IMG/VR virus record: IMGVR_UViG_3300017960_000771
Location: 1-43,299 of that record
Source: a virus
Length of the DNA: 43,299 nt
Reading direction: 5' to 3' (one strand)
This document shows positions 12,701 through 22,576 of the stretch, piece by piece. The notes under the pieces were generated by a model. It was given only the letters and a program-made list of their open reading frames with translations. It was not told where the DNA came from and searched no databases. Within the stretch, counting starts at the first letter, position 1. The number at the start of each line of letters is the position of its first letter. Position numbers and translations under genes: made by a program.

Positions 12701-15700
12701 TTAAACATTGTTCTTGTTCAATGGATCGTTGTCAGAGGCAGTCTCGTAAAGATGCCCACCCCCAACAATGAAGGTGGCTGCGCTTGTCATCACGTTCCCA
12801 ATCACAGCTCCACCAGATCCAGACTGTACGGCAAAAGCGTGCCGGCCACAGTAATTCCCCATCACAACACACTCGTCTGCGTTAGTTCCGATAATGGAGT
12901 TGTATCCGCTAGCATCGTCTGCAGTCTCAGAATCTCCGCCGATCCAGTTTCCCATGACAATCGACGCGTCAGCGTTGATCATGTCGATGGCGTAAAATTG
13001 ATCCGGGCCGGCAGTTCCGCTGTCCCCATGGAACTTCAGGAAGTTGTTGCAGCACGAACAGTTGGCGTTTAGCACAATGGCCTTGTAGTGCGCCAGCGTC
13101 GTCTTCCCGTCAACCAGGTCTTGGAAGATGTAGTTGCTGGAGACAACGATGTGCTCGACGGCGCAATTGATGATGGCCTGAACCGCGCTGCCGCCATCGT
13201 TGGACGAGCCGTAAGAGTCGACGAAAGAGTTCCCACTGATGACTCCGCTGCCCCCCATGTAGATGATGTTGGAAGCAGTGTCTGCACTAGGATCGTCCCC
13301 GCACTCGACGAACGAGTTGTTGGAGATGATCAATCCTTCATAGTCTGTAGCGAAGTTCTGCACGTAGAGCGTAGCAGAAGTGGACCCCTGACCCTTGCTG
13401 CCTCGGATCACATTTCCATCTACCGTCACGCCATAGGGCAAAACACTGCCAGACTCAGCGATGTGGATCGCCCTCCCTAGCCAACGTGTCCCGTCACCGA
13501 AGGAGTTCGAGCTCACCGTAACTCCACCGAACCCGGCAATGTAGAGGCACGCGAAACCAGCAGCGCTGACACCGTCAAAGTGATTGCCGGAGAAAACGAA
13601 ATGGTGGTCTGTAGAGACAGATCCCGAGTTGTGAAGGTACACGCCGTGCTCGTCAGCAGAACCGAAGTAGTTCCCGACAACACAAGACCCGTACAGCTTC
13701 TCCATGTAGATCCAGGTGTCCGGTTCTACAGATCTGGAAAACAAGTTGGCCTCGACGCGACACTGTCCAGCCTCTGCGTGGATAGCGTAACCAGAGCCAG
13801 TGTGTCCTGCGATGAAGACATTGTTCTCGATCAAACAGAAGTCGTCTTCGGTGTCGGTTCCCTGGTAGTGGATGCAAGGCGTATCGTTAGGCGTGTAGTC
13901 CCAACTGTCGATGTAGTTGTTCCTGATTACAGCCGAGACGACGCCTCCAGTAGGGAAGAGCGCAAAGTACTCTTCGATGTAGTAGGCAAAGTTGCCTTCC
14001 ACGTATACTCCACGGATGTCATTGTCCGTCAGCAGAAAGCTCGTGCAGTTGTACACGTGGTTCTTGGAAATACGTGTCCACGAATTCTGATGGAGGGAAA
14101 CGCTGAGCTCGAGGGAGAACGGAACCAATACCGCGTTGAACGTGTTCCCTCTGGCGACGAGCTTCATCGTCGTATTGGCACCGGACATCTCGTCGAAGCT
14201 GATGCCCTTACCCGCAGTGAGGAAGTAGTTGTTCTCGAAGTTAAGAACAAACTCCCCAGACCCCGACGCGCGATAGGGAAGTACGCCGTCCGACGCGGTG
14301 TTGAGAATGAATACGTTTCCGTGAAGATGCGAGTTGTGCCCGACCCGCACGGCGTTGGTCACGTTGGCGTCACCGATAAAGTAGCAGTCGTCAATCCAAA
14401 GACTGTCACCAACGTGGGTGATCAATCCGTCTGGGCGTGTCCCTCCCAAACCATTCGCGTCGATCACACACTTCTCAATGTGTGTGAACGTCCACTTGCC
14501 AGTGGTGAGAGAGTCTAGCAAACCGCCAACGTTGTGCCCCGAAAGCGTACCGCAGTTGCGGATGTGGATGTACCCTACGGCAGTGGAGTCCGCCAGAAAC
14601 ACCACCTTGTACGAATCGGTGCCCGCTTGAGCGAAAAAGATGTTCTCGAATCTGCTGCTAGATCCCGGCCGGTAGAAACAACTGACCTGGTTGTCTGCTC
14701 CAGACATGGAAGCAGCCACCATCGTCAGGTTCTTGAACACTACTTGGTTGAGACCACAGTCGATCGCGGAAACAGTCTCGTCGTCGGTGGTGAAAATCTG
14801 GGACGTAGTCTGGTCGTCACCTTCGATGACGCAGCTACCGCGAATCACAAGCTGCGCAGCAGTCGCATCAACAGCCCCAATGATCCTGATCCTAGGAGGA
14901 GCCGTGGTCGGCGTGAGACCAACAGAACGTATGAGCGTGATGAAGTCTAGAGCTTCTTGAAGACGGTTGTTGGCAAAGTCGCAGTCACCGACACCAACAG
15001 TGACCACCATGCCGTTTGTTCTGCCGTCGTGAAGACGACGCACGTCGTACTTTTGCACGAACGAGGCGCCGATCCAGTAGTAGTAATACAACGGGATGTG
15101 CGCCATCGTGAGTGAGGCAGATGCTACTTCCTCGATCAGACCAGTTCCGGTATTGATCGCTAACCAACTTTGCTGACTATCTGTCGCGTTCAACGAATCT
15201 GCAGCGACGACGATACGGTCACCGTTGGGGGAGATGTAATACATCTCAGCCCAAGAGATCTCTCCCGTGGCGTCGGTGAAAGTGATGGAGGCGTTATTCA
15301 ACAACCCCATACCCACGGCGCCGTTCAAAACTGCCGTCTTACTGTTGAGAGACGTCAGGACAGAAGTGTGATCTCCTCCCAGGGCAGAATCCCCATCATT
15401 CAGTGACAAGTACCCGCCGAGGTGAGTGTCCCTGAACTGAACCTCGTTGGAGGAAAGCAAATTGAGGTGTGCAGGAGAAGCCCCAGTAGCCTCGAGGGTG
15501 AGCGCCACCCCGCTAGCACCCCTAACGCGCTCCACTACATCCAAGAGGTTATTGTCGAGATCGAAGTTCCCTGTAGCCTTCCTGCTACCGTCTTTCAAGA
15601 AAGACCCAGCGTGGATCTCTCCAACAGATCGACAGAATCCGCGGAACCACGAGTCGCGAACATTTGTGTCTGTCGTGAGCTCGTCCAACGTAGCGGCCCG

Positions 15701-16258
15701 ACCGAAAGCCAACCAGACAACGGTCCCGTCAGGAATGGTGTAGTTCGCGCCCAGCGCCCCCGTGACGGGATCTACCTTTCTGAAGGTAACGATAGGGTTG
15801 GTAGAGAACCCAGACCCGACCTGGCTGACGCTGAGAGCGTCTTTGATTTCCCGGACTACGATCTTGTCTCCGGTCGTTGGGTCGATCAGATCGTTGTACT
15901 TCTCATCCAGTACACTGATCAAAGAATCACGGACACTTTGATCTTCGGGGGTGTAGAATGTGTCTCCGCACCACACATCGGCAGAAAACGTGTACTCGTC
16001 GCCGTTTCCTCCCGCAGGAGTGAAAGTGACAAAGTCCGGGCGGGCGATCTGTTCCTCCATCCGCTCCTGGATGTACTCGTCGTTCTTACCGAGGGCATAG
16101 AGCCCTCTGTTGACCGCCGAAGAGAGACCGTCCTCTCCAAACTCTACTGCGCGACTTCCGGCTGCCCCGGGGGAGTCTGCGGCAACAACTTGAGGCGAGC
16201 CCGGGTAGAAGAGATCTCCCGCGCTACTGTCACCAAGAGGATGTGGAAGGTTGGACAT
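12701..16258 (-). CDS. Tailspike/receptor-binding protein with right-handed beta-helix
   Basis: A 1185-residue protein from ATG 16258 behind GGAGAGACAG. Residues 1-270 are an N-terminal attachment part (EYTFSADVWCGDTFYTP, VSQVGSGFSTNP, TIPDGTVVWLAFGR). From about 480 to 1140 the sequence is a long series of short coils ending in Asn turns: IRNCGTL, FENNYFL, IRNNYID, IENNVFIAG, FSGNHFDGV, VSSNSFGDG, ISNNSFVE, SGNSFVD and MGNWIGGD. This spacing of about 20-30 residues with N-x-F or N-x-I rungs is the pectate-lyase type parallel beta-helix of phage tailspikes. Such spikes bind and often cut surface polysaccharide. Catalytic residues cannot be assigned. It is the last large structural gene of the block. 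Confidence 0.85.
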   Translation of the reverse strand: MSNLPHPLGDSSAGDLFYPGSPQVVAADSPGAAGSRAVEFGEDGLSSAVNRGLYALGKNDEYIQERMEEQIARPDFVTFTPAGGNGDEYTFSADVWCGDTFYTPEDQSVRDSLISVLDEKYNDLIDPTTGDKIVVREIKDALSVSQVGSGFSTNPIVTFRKVDPVTGALGANYTIPDGTVVWLAFGRAATLDELTTDTNVRDSWFRGFCRSVGEIHAGSFLKDGSRKATGNFDLDNNLLDVVERVRGASGVALTLEATGASPAHLNLLSSNEVQFRDTHLGGYLSLNDGDSALGGDHTSVLTSLNSKTAVLNGAVGMGLLNNASITFTDATGEISWAEMYYISPNGDRIVVAADSLNATDSQQSWLAINTGTGLIEEVASASLTMAHIPLYYYYWIGASFVQKYDVRRLHDGRTNGMVVTVGVGDCDFANNRLQEALDFITLIRSVGLTPTTAPPRIRIIGAVDATAAQLVIRGSCVIEGDDQTTSQIFTTDDETVSAIDCGLNQVVFKNLTMVAASMSGADNQVSCFYRPGSSSRFENIFFAQAGTDSYKVVFLADSTAVGYIHIRNCGTLSGHNVGGLLDSLTTGKWTFTHIEKCVIDANGLGGTRPDGLITHVGDSLWIDDCYFIGDANVTNAVRVGHNSHLHGNVFILNTASDGVLPYRASGSGEFVLNFENNYFLTAGKGISFDEMSGANTTMKLVARGNTFNAVLVPFSLELSVSLHQNSWTRISKNHVYNCTSFLLTDNDIRGVYVEGNFAYYIEEYFALFPTGGVVSAVIRNNYIDSWDYTPNDTPCIHYQGTDTEDDFCLIENNVFIAGHTGSGYAIHAEAGQCRVEANLFSRSVEPDTWIYMEKLYGSCVVGNYFGSADEHGVYLHNSGSVSTDHHFVFSGNHFDGVSAAGFACLYIAGFGGVTVSSNSFGDGTRWLGRAIHIAESGSVLPYGVTVDGNVIRGSKGQGSTSATLYVQNFATDYEGLIISNNSFVECGDDPSADTASNIIYMGGSGVISGNSFVDSYGSSNDGGSAVQAIINCAVEHIVVSSNYIFQDLVDGKTTLAHYKAIVLNANCSCCNNFLKFHGDSGTAGPDQFYAIDMINADASIVMGNWIGGDSETADDASGYNSIIGTNADECVVMGNYCGRHAFAVQSGSGGAVIGNVMTSAATFIVGGGHLYETASDNDPLNKNNV

Positions 16259-16270
16259 CTGTCTCTCCTA

Positions 16271-16993
16271 TCAGAACCTAAGTTCCCACCGGATCTCGAG
16301 TGAGAAAGAAGTTGTTTTCGGGATCGCCTCGAAGGTGTTATAGGCCACCAACTGTTGTCTTCCGGCACCCACATAGCTAGGTGGGTTACCGGCGTCATAG
16401 ACGTTAGCGGCTTCTGGATCTTGGGTAGCTATGAACAGACCGACTTCTGAAAGGGGGACCACTGAGTAGGAGGGAACGTTCGCCTCGTTAACGTCGGTGG
16501 TATCGAACAGGTGGTCAAACCGAACTGTGCGGCTGCTGTTCAGAAACGTGACGGGTGTGATCACTGGAGCGAGCCACGTGTAAGGGTTTGCATCCAAGTT
16601 GATCTTCACGGGACGCTCAAGGTGCGTTACCGTGAGGTCGTCATCTGATTGGGCGTTACCCGTATTACCGGGAACCCCAGATGGGTCTGCTGGAGGGTAG
16701 TCAGTACTGAGCGGTGACGCGTACGCTGAAGGATGCGTTTGGCTATCCCCGCCGATACCCACTCCCATGAATTTGATGAACTCTCTGTTGCCGGCGCTCT
16801 CAGCGTAGTGGTCGTCCAGAGCAGTATTCGGCGCCACTACACGAGCTAGATACTCTCGACCGAGATCTACCCAGATATTGTGAGAGTGTCGGCAATGACG
16901 AGGGACAATCTTCCCGCGTTCTCGCGCAGTGATTGTCACGTTAGCCGGGATCAAAAGCCCCTTTGGTTTTAGCGGGTAGTCTCGAAGTTTCAT
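16271..16993 (-). CDS. Putative tail/baseplate protein, unknown (240 aa)
   Basis: ATG 16993 is preceded by GGAGAAAGC. The protein starts MKLRDYPLKPKGLLIPANVTITA and contains CRHSHNIWVDLGREYLARVV, FIKFMGVGIGGDSQ and SEVGLFIA, ending in beta-rich FSLEIRWELRF. The combination of NIWVDLGREYLA with MGVGIGGDSQ is, from memory, seen in small structural proteins next to phage tail-fibre and spike genes; I cannot name the family. It stands directly upstream of the tailspike gene in the transcript, so a connector or assembly role for the spike is plausible. Confidence 0.75.
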   Translation of the reverse strand: MKLRDYPLKPKGLLIPANVTITARERGKIVPRHCRHSHNIWVDLGREYLARVVAPNTALDDHYAESAGNREFIKFMGVGIGGDSQTHPSAYASPLSTDYPPADPSGVPGNTGNAQSDDDLTVTHLERPVKINLDANPYTWLAPVITPVTFLNSSRTVRFDHLFDTTDVNEANVPSYSVVPLSEVGLFIATQDPEAANVYDAGNPPSYVGAGRQQLVAYNTFEAIPKTTSFSLEIRWELRF

Positions 16994-17042
16994 TGCTTTC
17001 TCCGGAACCAGTCTATGATCTCTTCACCGCAAAGACAAGTGT

Positions 17043-20000
17043 CTACAATACCTTGCCACGCGTGTACCACCCAGCTGAATATGGAGTGTCGAACTGAATG
17101 GTCCCTACCGGCGTTCCGTACGGTCCTCCGCTGGGTGGAGGAGATCCCAAAGGCCCGGACAAAGGAACAACGTCACCCCCGCCACCATCGTCAAACGCCC
17201 AAAGCCAGTCAAAAGGAAAGACCCCTCCAGCCCAGTAGGCGCTCAAAATACCGGTGATCTCCATGTCTGGGCACAGAGCCTTCTTGTCGTAGAGGAACTC
17301 AGGTTTGGCACTACCACCGTGCGGAACCCCGTCAAAAGCCCAGTTGTAGTTACCCGACTCGTCCGTGTCGTCAAACCTGTACGCTCCCCCAGACCCTTGG
17401 TCTGTGATCTGTTTGGCGCAAGCCGGATGGTCATACAGGTAAAGCGTGCCCAGCTTCTCCAGGATATCTGGATCTGTGACACTGATGGTGTCCCCGGGCA
17501 CTCGTTTGAAGACGACCCACATAGGGAACGTGTAGCTAGGCTTGATCTTTTTGACGAAGTCTATGGCCAGAACCAAGTTCGCAATGCTGAACACGTCTAT
17601 GTCAGCACGTACCAAAAAGCGGAAAAACTTGTCCACTTCTAGGAACACACCCTGTCCGTGATACCCCAACCACCAATCCGGGTCGTTTATCCAATCCAGG
17701 AGCTCGACACCTTGAGAGAGTGGTGAGAACTGATCTACGGTGTCTCCGACCTGGTACGGTTCCCCCGTGGAGGGATTGTCCGCGATCATCGAGACGCCGT
17801 CTTCCTCAAAGTTGGCATTTCGAGGGATGAAGTAAGACCGTACAACTGCGTCGTCCGCACTATCTTGGATCAACATGCGGATGTAGTTGGCGTTGTACGT
17901 CTCGTTGATATCGGTGACTACTCCATCCACTTCAGCGAAGGGAAGGCCTAACAGGATTTGGATCCCTACCCTGACGCTCCACAATGACGGACCATTGAAG
18001 AAGGCGTACCACAACCCTCTCACCGCGGATAGGTAGTCCAGATCGTCCGAGCTCTCCTCCATGTGCTCGATCAAGAACCCAATCGGCTTACCGTAGTTGT
18101 CCTCGATCATCGGTTTATTGTCGAGGAACGTTTGCTCCGCCCACAAGATATCCGGTGGCGGGTCGTCGAAGCTGTACAAGTCTTCACGGAAATGTATCCC
18201 GCGCACGCCATCACTGTTAGTGCTGATGGTGTAATCCCGATTCTCCGATAAGAACTCTGGAGGGTCTAGGATGATTTCTTGTAGCCGCGGAATGCGCTCT
18301 ACCAACTCATTCACTGGAATTGAGCTGACACGCTGCACACCGTGCAACGCGACATCGTACGAGGAGATGCTGCCTCCCGTGGCTTCGAACAACGGCCGCG
18401 CGTCGAATCCGATCTTTTTGTTTCTTACCCCGAGGACCTCGCACAGCACTTTGGTCGACGGGTCAGCGGCACTAGCCCTAACTTCCAAGATCAAGATGTC
18501 ACCGACCGTGACTAACCTATCAGTGAAATCGGAGTTCACGGCCTCTACGGTCGAACAAACTTCCCAAGACTTACCGATCCCTTCCGTCAAATCTTGGCTG
18601 GCCGTGAGTTGATCTGTGCCAGCCACCTTCTTTATCTCGTAACCCGCACCGTCAAAGGACAAGACGCTGTTCTTTGAAGCGAACGACGAGAAGTCCACCA
18701 GTGGGTCACTGGCCTTAAACGCGGTAAGCTGCGGATTGCTTGGATCGTGAACAGGATCGCTTTCCCCGTCCGTCCCACTGAGAGAGTTCTGGGTATCGTT
18801 CTCCGTGTCAAACCCCATCGTGCCATTAGCTGTACCGTCCTTGCTCACGACGAGCAGGCCGGAGTAGCTCAGTACCAGGTAGTCCACGCCTCCGCTGTTG
18901 ACCAAAGAAGCAGTCTTCGAGTACGCAGCCTCCTCGCCTAGATCTAGATTGATCTTGTCTACTATCTCTTGCGCGGTCATCGCCCCCGAGAGGGTGACCG
19001 TCACTTCGTCCCCGCCATCCTTAGAGATCAACAAAGTTTCGTCGCTAGCGAACGTCTTCCCGCCGTCGATATCCTTCACGACAGTCCCCCGCACTATCGT
19101 AAGCGTGATGTCGTCTCTATCCTCTTGCGGCTCGGTGTACAACGTACGGTAGTCGAGCCACCGACGTTGAAACTGTCGCTGGATATCCACCAGGCTCTTA
19201 GCGTAGTCCAGCTGCCAAGCTGTCAACAAAATGTTGGAGGCGACTTGTGCGAACCCAGACCACATGGTCGTGATTGGATCTCGGTCATCGAAGAGGTTCC
19301 AGGCGTCGGAGAGGTAATCCCAGATGAAGTTCACATCGGGGACATAACCGAAAGCGACGTTACTGGGAGCGATGTTCGTCAGACCCTGCGCAGGCAGGCT
19401 GTCTAGACTCCCATCGTTCACGACCAGTTGTAGTCCGTACAGCCCCTCCACATCCGGAATGGCTGTGGGGGAAGGGGCGGTTGGGTCGTTGTAGAACGTG
19501 TCGGAGAAGTAGAGGTCCCAGGTTTGATCAGACAAATTGATCGGCAATGCGTCCAGTGTGACACGCAGCTTGTTGTTATCCCAACCTCCTCCTCGCTCGT
19601 ACTTCCCGGTCGTCGCGTTGAGGGTCCAATCGGTGTCATCCACGATATACTGGCTATCGCCGACGACTAAAATGTCTCCTGGCTGTAAGCTGGGAGAGTT
19701 ATCCACACTCCACGGCTCCCCCGTCTCTTCGAACCAAGCCGTGAAATCATCCCCGTCTAGATCGTCAACCGTGAAACCACCCGATCCACTTTGCCGATAG
19801 CTCGAGCCATCGGGAGCAGCGAAAAGCGTCCATCGATAAGTGAGGGGTTCACCTTCCGGGTCGTAGCTCGCCGTACCATCCAACGCAATGATGGAGCCCA
19901 GAACCGCAGTTTGGTCTCTGCCTGTGTCCGCAATCGGTTTTTGGTTAGGCACAACGAGCTCAAGACAGTTGCACCGGAGCTCATCGAACTTGATCAAAGT

Positions 20001-20615
20001 CGTGCTGCCAGCGTTACCCAATATCTCGATCCTGGCGCTGTCTGGAGTGCCCGCCGGGGTAATTGGTGCGGCTGTGGTGTAACGAAGTTGGTGACCTGTG
20101 ACGTCTACCTCGTCAGACTTCGTGACGTATAGATCCATCACGTTGTTTTCGCCGTCCACGACCATGCGCAGGGTGTAGTAGTCGTCACCCTCAAGAATGA
20201 TGTTTTGGCTGCCCGCTATCGGCATAACGGTGTTACCGAAAGAGGAGACAATCGCCAGACCAGCCTGAGAGATCAAGATTCCCCCAGCATTGTCTTGCGC
20301 GTCAAACACAGCGATGAAGAAACGGCTTTGGGTCAAGTCGTCGAGATTGGTGGGCAACGACGTAGGCTTGAACGTAGTCTCGAAAGTGAACTTTTGCCCG
20401 ATCGGCAAAGACATCGTCAGAATCGTAGCGATGGAATCATCGCTCATGAGGACTAGGTCGTTGTTTCCGTCGAGCGTCAACCATGGAGAACCTCTACTAG
20501 CTGTCACATCAGACAGCAGGAGGATATTCCCCATCTGCGCTCCGCCGATATCCATACAGGGCCAATCGGCACTGACCGGCATGGAGACTGTGGTTGTGAA
20601 CGAATAGGTAGCCAT
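17043..20615 (-). CDS. Large multidomain tail/baseplate protein with LamG-like and PKD domains
   Basis: A 1190-residue protein; ATG 20615 overlaps the preceding TGA (TGATG) and is favoured over GTG 20618. Residues about 1-220 are beta-rich and resemble a concanavalin/LamG fold (FTFETTFKPTSLPTN, YYTLRMVVDGENNVMDLYV). Residues about 225-300 are a PKD domain (NQKPIADTGRDQTAVLGS, DGTASYDPEGEPLTYRWTL), known from surface proteins that bind carbohydrate. The middle holds FIWDYLSDAWNLFDDRD and IQRQFQRRWLDYR, tail-like helical text, followed by a Flagellin_IN-like unit (MTAQEIVDKIN then GTANGTMGF). The C-terminus is unknown. It probably extends the baseplate or binds the cell surface. No enzyme motif was seen. 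Confidence 0.8.
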   Translation of the reverse strand: MATYSFTTTVSMPVSADWPCMDIGGAQMGNILLLSDVTASRGSPWLTLDGNNDLVLMSDDSIATILTMSLPIGQKFTFETTFKPTSLPTNLDDLTQSRFFIAVFDAQDNAGGILISQAGLAIVSSFGNTVMPIAGSQNIILEGDDYYTLRMVVDGENNVMDLYVTKSDEVDVTGHQLRYTTAAPITPAGTPDSARIEILGNAGSTTLIKFDELRCNCLELVVPNQKPIADTGRDQTAVLGSIIALDGTASYDPEGEPLTYRWTLFAAPDGSSYRQSGSGGFTVDDLDGDDFTAWFEETGEPWSVDNSPSLQPGDILVVGDSQYIVDDTDWTLNATTGKYERGGGWDNNKLRVTLDALPINLSDQTWDLYFSDTFYNDPTAPSPTAIPDVEGLYGLQLVVNDGSLDSLPAQGLTNIAPSNVAFGYVPDVNFIWDYLSDAWNLFDDRDPITTMWSGFAQVASNILLTAWQLDYAKSLVDIQRQFQRRWLDYRTLYTEPQEDRDDITLTIVRGTVVKDIDGGKTFASDETLLISKDGGDEVTVTLSGAMTAQEIVDKINLDLGEEAAYSKTASLVNSGGVDYLVLSYSGLLVVSKDGTANGTMGFDTENDTQNSLSGTDGESDPVHDPSNPQLTAFKASDPLVDFSSFASKNSVLSFDGAGYEIKKVAGTDQLTASQDLTEGIGKSWEVCSTVEAVNSDFTDRLVTVGDILILEVRASAADPSTKVLCEVLGVRNKKIGFDARPLFEATGGSISSYDVALHGVQRVSSIPVNELVERIPRLQEIILDPPEFLSENRDYTISTNSDGVRGIHFREDLYSFDDPPPDILWAEQTFLDNKPMIEDNYGKPIGFLIEHMEESSDDLDYLSAVRGLWYAFFNGPSLWSVRVGIQILLGLPFAEVDGVVTDINETYNANYIRMLIQDSADDAVVRSYFIPRNANFEEDGVSMIADNPSTGEPYQVGDTVDQFSPLSQGVELLDWINDPDWWLGYHGQGVFLEVDKFFRFLVRADIDVFSIANLVLAIDFVKKIKPSYTFPMWVVFKRVPGDTISVTDPDILEKLGTLYLYDHPACAKQITDQGSGGAYRFDDTDESGNYNWAFDGVPHGGSAKPEFLYDKKALCPDMEITGILSAYWAGGVFPFDWLWAFDDGGGGDVVPLSGPLGSPPPSGGPYGTPVGTIQFDTPYSAGWYTRGKVL

Positions 20616-22567
20616 CACAACCTCGTCGGGTTCCCGTCGGGATCTTGTCCGGTCACCCTAACGAAAACCGTAGTAGCTAAGTCGAAGTCCACCACGGGAT
20701 CTATGACCACTTTGTACCCACCAGCGACAGACGTCTTGGCAGAGGAAGGGCCATCAAACCCCGGCTTGAACTGGGGGCTGCCTCCTTCTTCGAAGGCCAA
20801 TTCGAACCCTGCTCCCCTATCCACCTCAACAGTGAGTCCTGCATCTATGCTCTGCGCGTCAGTGACATTGACCTCTATCACTGCATCGACAGCTACGCCC
20901 GACTCTCCCGCAATCGGGTCCACGGGGGTTACCAGCGGGCCGAGATAGTCCACCACACGCCATGACCATGTCGTGGCGCCAAGATTGCCCTCGTTATCTT
21001 CCGCTGATACTTCTACTGTAACCCACTCGTACTCGTCGTAGTCGGTAGTCTTGTCGATGACGACATCGAATCCGTTACTACCGTTAGCGGAGATCGAACT
21101 ACCCACCCCATCGAATCCAGTCTGGACTACACCGTTAATGATCGCGTCCACGCCTCCGATGGACATATTGATCGTACTCTGGACTACCCCCGTTCCCCCA
21201 ACGTCATTGACGGAAACTGACACGTTGGAGGTCTCTACGTTCCCCGTAGAGCTGGGAGCGGGAAGCTTGTTGGTGAATGTGGGCGCTGTGACGTCTTCTT
21301 CTGTTTCGAAGTAGTAGGACGTGTTCAGCGTATTAGCCGCTGCGCTCAAGTCCTTGGCAACTACGTCGATATCTATCTGTGTGTCGAAAGGAAAGTCTAC
21401 GTCGGGGTTAAGGGTGTACTGATACCCATCCGCTACGACGGACTTAGATCCCGCGAAACCGGCGGCTGGAGCGTCTCCGGTCCACGCCACGGACCCCTCA
21501 ATGGTGATGACGGTCTCCGCGGGATCTACCCCGGACGGGTCCACGATTTCCAGAACCACGTTACTAGAGATCAACACTCCAGTATCCAGGTGGTCCGGCA
21601 CCAAGTTCTGGAGCGTGGGTGCTTCGTAGTCCCTTACCGCAAATCCCCACACCAGTTGTGTGGCTGAATTTCCCTCATTATCGTCGCAGTCGACCCGTAC
21701 AATCACGGAGTCAAGGGAACCGAAGTCAGAAGTTGGATCTATTACGACATCGTAGCCGTCAAAAGCGTTAGGGGTTATCGAGCTACTTCCCCCATCCCAT
21801 CCAGTCTGAAACGCCCCGTTGATGATTGCATCCACCTCTCCGCCGCCGTTGATCTCTATAGTGGCGTTGATCGTGGATGAGTCCACACCAGATCCACCAA
21901 CATCTTTCGTGGAGAAAGATACGTTGGTTCCCTCGGCTACGTCTGTGCCTGTGGGGGACTGGGTGTCGATCGTGGGGTCGACGAGATCCTCAATGAAGAA
22001 GCTCCACGTCTCATTCCCCGAAGGATTGCCAGCCAAGTCGGAGCAGCTGGCTACCACCTCTACCTCATCGTACGAAGAGAAGCTTCCCGTCGGGTCGATG
22101 ACCACATCATAGCCGTCGAAAGCGTTAGCAGAGATAGAACTCCCCGGCCCGTCCCATCCCGCTTGGAACACACCGTTGATGATCGCGTCAGCAGCGCCGC
22201 CACCGTCGATCTCTACAGTGGCATTGATCGTATCCTGGTCCACCCCCTGACCGTCTACGTCCTTCGTAGAGAACGAGATGTTTGTCGAGACAGAGTTCTC
22301 GGAAGAAGAATCGGCAGGAAAGAGAGTGTCGATTATCGGCGGAGTGACATCTAAAAGTATGTCCCGCCAACCGTAGATACTCCCAGGCGTGACTTGCGGA
22401 CCATCCGAAGCAAAGCCTTCAGGATTGGGGGCAGCTGCCCCACTTGCCCACTCCCCGGGGACATAATCTTGATCTGATGCGGTTCCTGTCGGGTTTGGTT
22501 CACTTACCCCGTCAACCCATTCCCCGGGGCTGTAATTCTGCGGACTAGCGAACCCGTCTCTAGACAT
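20615..22567 (-). CDS. Virion protein with tandem Ig-like domains
   Basis: A 650-residue protein from ATG 22567. Residues 1-60 contain a duplicated linker (QNYSPGEWVDG, then QDYVPGEWASG, each followed by a PNP-x-G segment). Then come five or so domains of about 110 residues, each opening with APT/PPIIDTLFP-type text, then SxNVSFSTKDVGG, VDxxTINATVEI, NGxFQTGWDG, NAFDGYDVVIDPT, and closing with DNEGN...W-x-F. These are bacterial Ig-like repeats, common on phage tails and capsids, where they bind weakly to cell-surface sugars. Copies 1, 2 and 4 are most alike, suggesting recent duplication. The gene shares a TGATG junction with the LamG/PKD gene downstream. Confidence 0.82.
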   Translation of the reverse strand: MSRDGFASPQNYSPGEWVDGVSEPNPTGTASDQDYVPGEWASGAAAPNPEGFASDGPQVTPGSIYGWRDILLDVTPPIIDTLFPADSSSENSVSTNISFSTKDVDGQGVDQDTINATVEIDGGGAADAIINGVFQAGWDGPGSSISANAFDGYDVVIDPTGSFSSYDEVEVVASCSDLAGNPSGNETWSFFIEDLVDPTIDTQSPTGTDVAEGTNVSFSTKDVGGSGVDSSTINATIEINGGGEVDAIINGAFQTGWDGGSSSITPNAFDGYDVVIDPTSDFGSLDSVIVRVDCDDNEGNSATQLVWGFAVRDYEAPTLQNLVPDHLDTGVLISSNVVLEIVDPSGVDPAETVITIEGSVAWTGDAPAAGFAGSKSVVADGYQYTLNPDVDFPFDTQIDIDVVAKDLSAAANTLNTSYYFETEEDVTAPTFTNKLPAPSSTGNVETSNVSVSVNDVGGTGVVQSTINMSIGGVDAIINGVVQTGFDGVGSSISANGSNGFDVVIDKTTDYDEYEWVTVEVSAEDNEGNLGATTWSWRVVDYLGPLVTPVDPIAGESGVAVDAVIEVNVTDAQSIDAGLTVEVDRGAGFELAFEEGGSPQFKPGFDGPSSAKTSVAGGYKVVIDPVVDFDLATTVFVRVTGQDPDGNPTRL

Positions 22568-22576
22568 GAATCAAAC

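Noticed and set aside
13580-16303. Long plus-strand frames at 13580-14518 and 15422-16303
   Set aside because: Antisense to the beta-helix gene; composition is dominated by Val, Arg and Asp without domain pattern, and no ribosome-binding sites are present.
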